Source: Vespa crabro (taxonomy: Eukaryota > Arthropoda > Insecta > Hymenoptera > Vespidae). From it: a stretch of 64,000 nucleotides of DNA. Below are positions 61,292-64,000 of the stretch, piece after piece. A program made the position numbers and the translations under genes. Location of the stretch: contig NC_060966.1 of NCBI RefSeq assembly GCF_910589235.1, positions 5,990,320 through 6,054,319 on the forward strand. The letters run 5' to 3'. The first letter of the stretch is position 1; each line of letters starts with the position of its first letter. The notes beneath the pieces were generated by a model. The model saw nothing but the letters and a program-made list of their open reading frames with translations. It made no database searches and was not told the DNA's origin.

Positions 61292-61342
<51 letters not shown>
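61281..61342. repeat. (GA)n microsatellite
   Basis: About 25-30 GA units. The Arg/Glu and Ser/Leu frames it creates on the two strands are artefacts. Confidence 0.9.
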
Positions 61343-61344
<2 letters not shown>

Positions 61345-61563
61345 ATGGTACTCACAAGAGTACTCACTCTAACATAGCGATTCTTCTTCCAAGAGACTTT
61401 CGCTCGTTCGACGACGACACGCGAGGATGCATTATTGTCCTCCTTGTCGACTTCGACGATCGTAAGAGAGAATGCATTTCTCGCTAAGATCCACGACGTT
61501 CGATCATTTCGTGCAAATATCATTTACCGTTATTCTCGAAGAAAAGACGACAAAAGAATTCCA

Positions 61564-61601
<38 letters not shown>

Positions 61602-62969
61602 TTTTTCTTATGTTACCTTTGTCCTCTTCTCGCGTTTCGAGCTCTAAGTAATTTTTTTCCTTTGTATGCAAATATATATATATATATATATATATGTGTG
61701 GATATGTATGTGTGTATTTTACTAGATTATTTCGAGATAATGCAGTTTTAATAATAAATGCATCTGTTAAATGTGACAAAATCACGGAGGTAGGAATTTA
61801 TAATTAATGAGGATTAAAAAGAAAATCGTTAACGTTGAAATGGTTTAGAATGAATTTTAAAGAGCCGAGCAATGTAAGGATAAAAAGAATAAAAGAGAAG
61901 GAAAGAAGAATCGAATCGGTCTCTTAAATGACCGATAGCGATCGCTTAAAGGATCTCACGTTTTGTATTTGATTTGCATTGAAATTATCTCTGAAGGTCC
62001 CTCCGATTAAGCGACACGAACGTTAAAATCTATAGGAGAAGGGTACCGCGTCCGAACCCGTGGCTGTTGAACGAATGTGAGAAATGGCCCAACTAAACCG
62101 GTTTCGTACTTAAATTAAATTAGTCAAATTGATTACAACGGCAGAAGGAAGGAGAATTCATTCGAGTTAATCCACCTACGCGGATAGAACTAACCGTGTC
62201 TCTCATCGTCAAACACACGAAATTCTTTAATGAATTTGGATAAAAATAAACGAGAGTATGTAACAACGAGAATCGTTATATCAAAATATAATATAGCCCG
62301 AGAAAGAAGAATCCTTTAAATCGTTTATCTTTCTGTTTCTTTTTTTCTTCTTTTATTTATTTATTTATTTTTTTTTTTTTCTTTTCTTTTCTTTTCCGAT
62401 ATCTCCAAAATTACACGTACATTTTGATTTGCCAATTGAAAAGAGATTTAGAATCAAAGAAAGTTAAATAGGTATATAACGTAACAAAAAGAATCACGAT
62501 GAAAAAGACAAAAAGGCAAATCAAATACAAAACGTGAGATCACGAGAAAAAGAATCAAGATGTACGGGGAAAAAATTGATCGAAAAATTCGATGGTGTAC
62601 ACGGGTAGATGATCTCTCCAGGTGTCGTTTACGATATTACCGGTGGAAAGAGAGAGAAAAAGAGAAAGAGATGAGAGAGGGAAAGAGAGAGAGGTACTTG
62701 AGGAGCTACCGTTTCTCCTTCTCTGGAGTATCTCTTTGGTGGTAGAAGGGACACGAGTCTTTCGAAGTCGAGACGAAGTTGTTGGAGGGGATAAAAAAAA
62801 AAAGAAAAAAAGGAAAGTAAAGAAATAAAAAAGAAACAAAAAAAAGAAAAAACAAAAAAAGAAAAAATAAAAAGAAATAAAAAAAATAAAAGAAAGAGAG
62901 AGAGGCTAGGCCGGGGCCTGGTCGTAGGTGGGGAAGGAGTAAAAGAGGGAAGGGGTTAGGGGGAGTGAG

Positions 62970-62977
62970 TATATAAG
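62970..62977 (+). promoter_or_regulatory. TATA-box-like TATATAAG
   Basis: A good TATA match at 62970, followed within about 60 bases by a CG-rich patch containing TGACGTCG. It lies about 920 bases upstream of the right-edge ORF on the same strand. Promoter activity is inferred only. Confidence 0.3.
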
Positions 62978-63897
62978 ATGTAGGGTTTAGTTTGGGCAGC
63001 CCTTGGAATGTAGTGGCCGCGGGCCTGACGTCGTGCGCCATGAGACACCAATGCGTATATGTATAATACCTATACGCGTTTATATGTCTGTCCTGCCTGC
63101 TCTGCTGCTGTCTCTGTGTATATATATTTACTTGAAAACACATACGTACTTTTACATACACGCTTTATAACACACGATTCACGTTACGCTCGTGTGTAAA
63201 AAGCAATAGCATTGCCGGGCTGCCGTATGTAAGTACTCTTGCTTCCAGAGCCGTGTCGAGAATATTCTGTGCCCTGGGCAGGCTCATATATATGTTTCTT
63301 CACACCCACACGATTTGTACATGAGTGCCCTTTTAAACCTTACACCTACGCAAACTTTCGACGATTTACCAACGTTCCTGATGGCACATGCCTGATCAAC
63401 ATACTTTATAATCGATCTTACTTTATAATCAATCTGATCTCGATCGAAAATACATAGTTTTGAAGTTGCGACGATTAATTATTATTATTATTATCATCAT
63501 CATTATTGTGTATTGGTATATAATTTGCAGGTTTGTAAAATTCGATAAGCTTAAATCATCGATCAATAAGTTTGCCACTCCTTCGGAACTTCCGTTCAAC
63601 CTTTTAATCTCTAGTAATCGATAGTTATCGTAGCCGTAGATCGAATTGCTGATATATGATTCGATTAGAATGGTTATTACATTTTCACATATTTTATTTT
63701 CATTAGAATTCCAATCGTTTATTTTATATCAATCTGAATGATCGCAATTTTGTAATAGGATCAAGATCAATTATTATAAGATCTATTTCGTTTTTCGAGG
63801 ATGATTTTTATCGATCATTTTCTTGATTCCTTCTATCTAAATAGCATGGATGAAAAATAAAAGATCTCTTAGCGGGATAGACAAGTTAAGAGAAAAA

Positions 63898-64000
63898 ATG
63901 AATGAAAAAATGAGAAGAGCGGTCGTGCCACTCTTGGTTGTTGCTTTTGCTGCTGTTGCTTGCACTCTGTGGTCCCAAACCTTCCTCAACGCAGCACGTG
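63898..64000 (+). CDS. Start of a secreted or membrane protein, cut by the window edge
   Basis: The frame opens at ATG 63898, with a second in-frame ATG at 63910, and stays open to the last base, 34 codons in. After MRRAVVP it is strongly hydrophobic (LLVVAFAAVACTLW), which looks like a signal peptide or signal anchor with a charged n-region. Codon use is much less AT-rich than the flanks. An acceptor-like CTAAATAG at 63837-63844 and a short stop-terminated ATG before it suggest a 5' UTR continued from an upstream exon. The product cannot be named from this piece. Confidence 0.5.
   Translation, partial: MNEKMRRAVVPLLVVAFAAVACTLWSQTFLNAAR

Larger units (their letters stand above)
59285..63897. 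other. Long region with probable promoter of the right-edge gene
   Basis: No full gene is supported. The first 250 bases are CG-richer and likely carry the ARL1 promoter. On the plus strand, a possible first exon ends CTG|GTAAGT at 60533, and an acceptor-like CTAAATAG sits at 63837-63844 just before the right-edge ORF, so a 3.3 kb 5'-UTR intron is possible. The rest is CT/GA, TA and T/A-rich repeat sequence. A TATATAAG at 62970 and a CG-rich patch to about 63045 suggest an alternative promoter. Confidence 0.4.

Overview
The window looks like nuclear DNA from an insect, most likely a hymenopteran. It is very AT-rich, full of CT/GA, TA, ATT and poly-A simple repeats, and its genes have short GT-AG introns. 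Every recognisable product is a metazoan or insect protein. The order is inferred from overall character, not from a marker gene.

Layout. Positions 1-7612 hold no gene I can defend, only microsatellites, a cAMP-response-element-like cluster near 5.3-5.5 kb and a weak cysteine-rich candidate exon near 6.4-6.6 kb. Next come the U2AF small subunit (7613-8699, minus) and an ACSF2-type acyl-CoA synthetase (9009-12732, minus). The largest gene, the mechanotransduction channel nompC/TRPN (14436-29938, plus), follows. After it are a secreted pancreatic-lipase-family enzyme (30090-31398, minus), the piRNA co-chaperone FKBP6/shutdown (31881-33620, minus), LZIC (34043-34763, plus), the chromatin reader ZMYND11 (35852-38474, minus), an intronless divergent orphan GPCR-like receptor (38869-41001, plus), an unrecognised intronless 343-residue protein (42380-43411, minus), NIP7 (43766-44574, minus), the SHP2/corkscrew phosphatase (48713-51849, minus), the DNA polymerase delta catalytic subunit (52250-57056, plus) and ARL1 (58184-59284, minus). 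The last 4.7 kb is mostly non-coding and ends in the first exon of a probable secreted or membrane protein that runs off the window. I rebuilt exon structures by hand from GT/AG sites and reading phase. Most rebuilt lengths match the known families closely (U2AF1 240, POLD1 1105, NIP7 180, ARL1 180 residues).

The genes are not an operon or pathway; most are independent housekeeping genes, two pairs of which (FKBP6/LZIC and csw/POLD1) share short divergent promoters. Three items stand out. First, nompC carries three tandem, phase-matched terminal cassettes (25357-26302, 26987-27854, 29086-29938). Each encodes the pore helix and filter, S6, the TRP domain and a complete C-terminal tail with its own stop, and two are followed by their own AATAAA, so one sensory gene could make three pore types. 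Second, the 710-residue receptor keeps class A landmarks (a TM2 Asp, DRY, a TM4 Trp) but has an unusually long, glycosylation-rich second extracellular loop of about 295 residues. It also probably lies inside a 5'-UTR intron of ZMYND11. Third, a 132-nt in-frame candidate exon in nompC could lengthen the pore turret.
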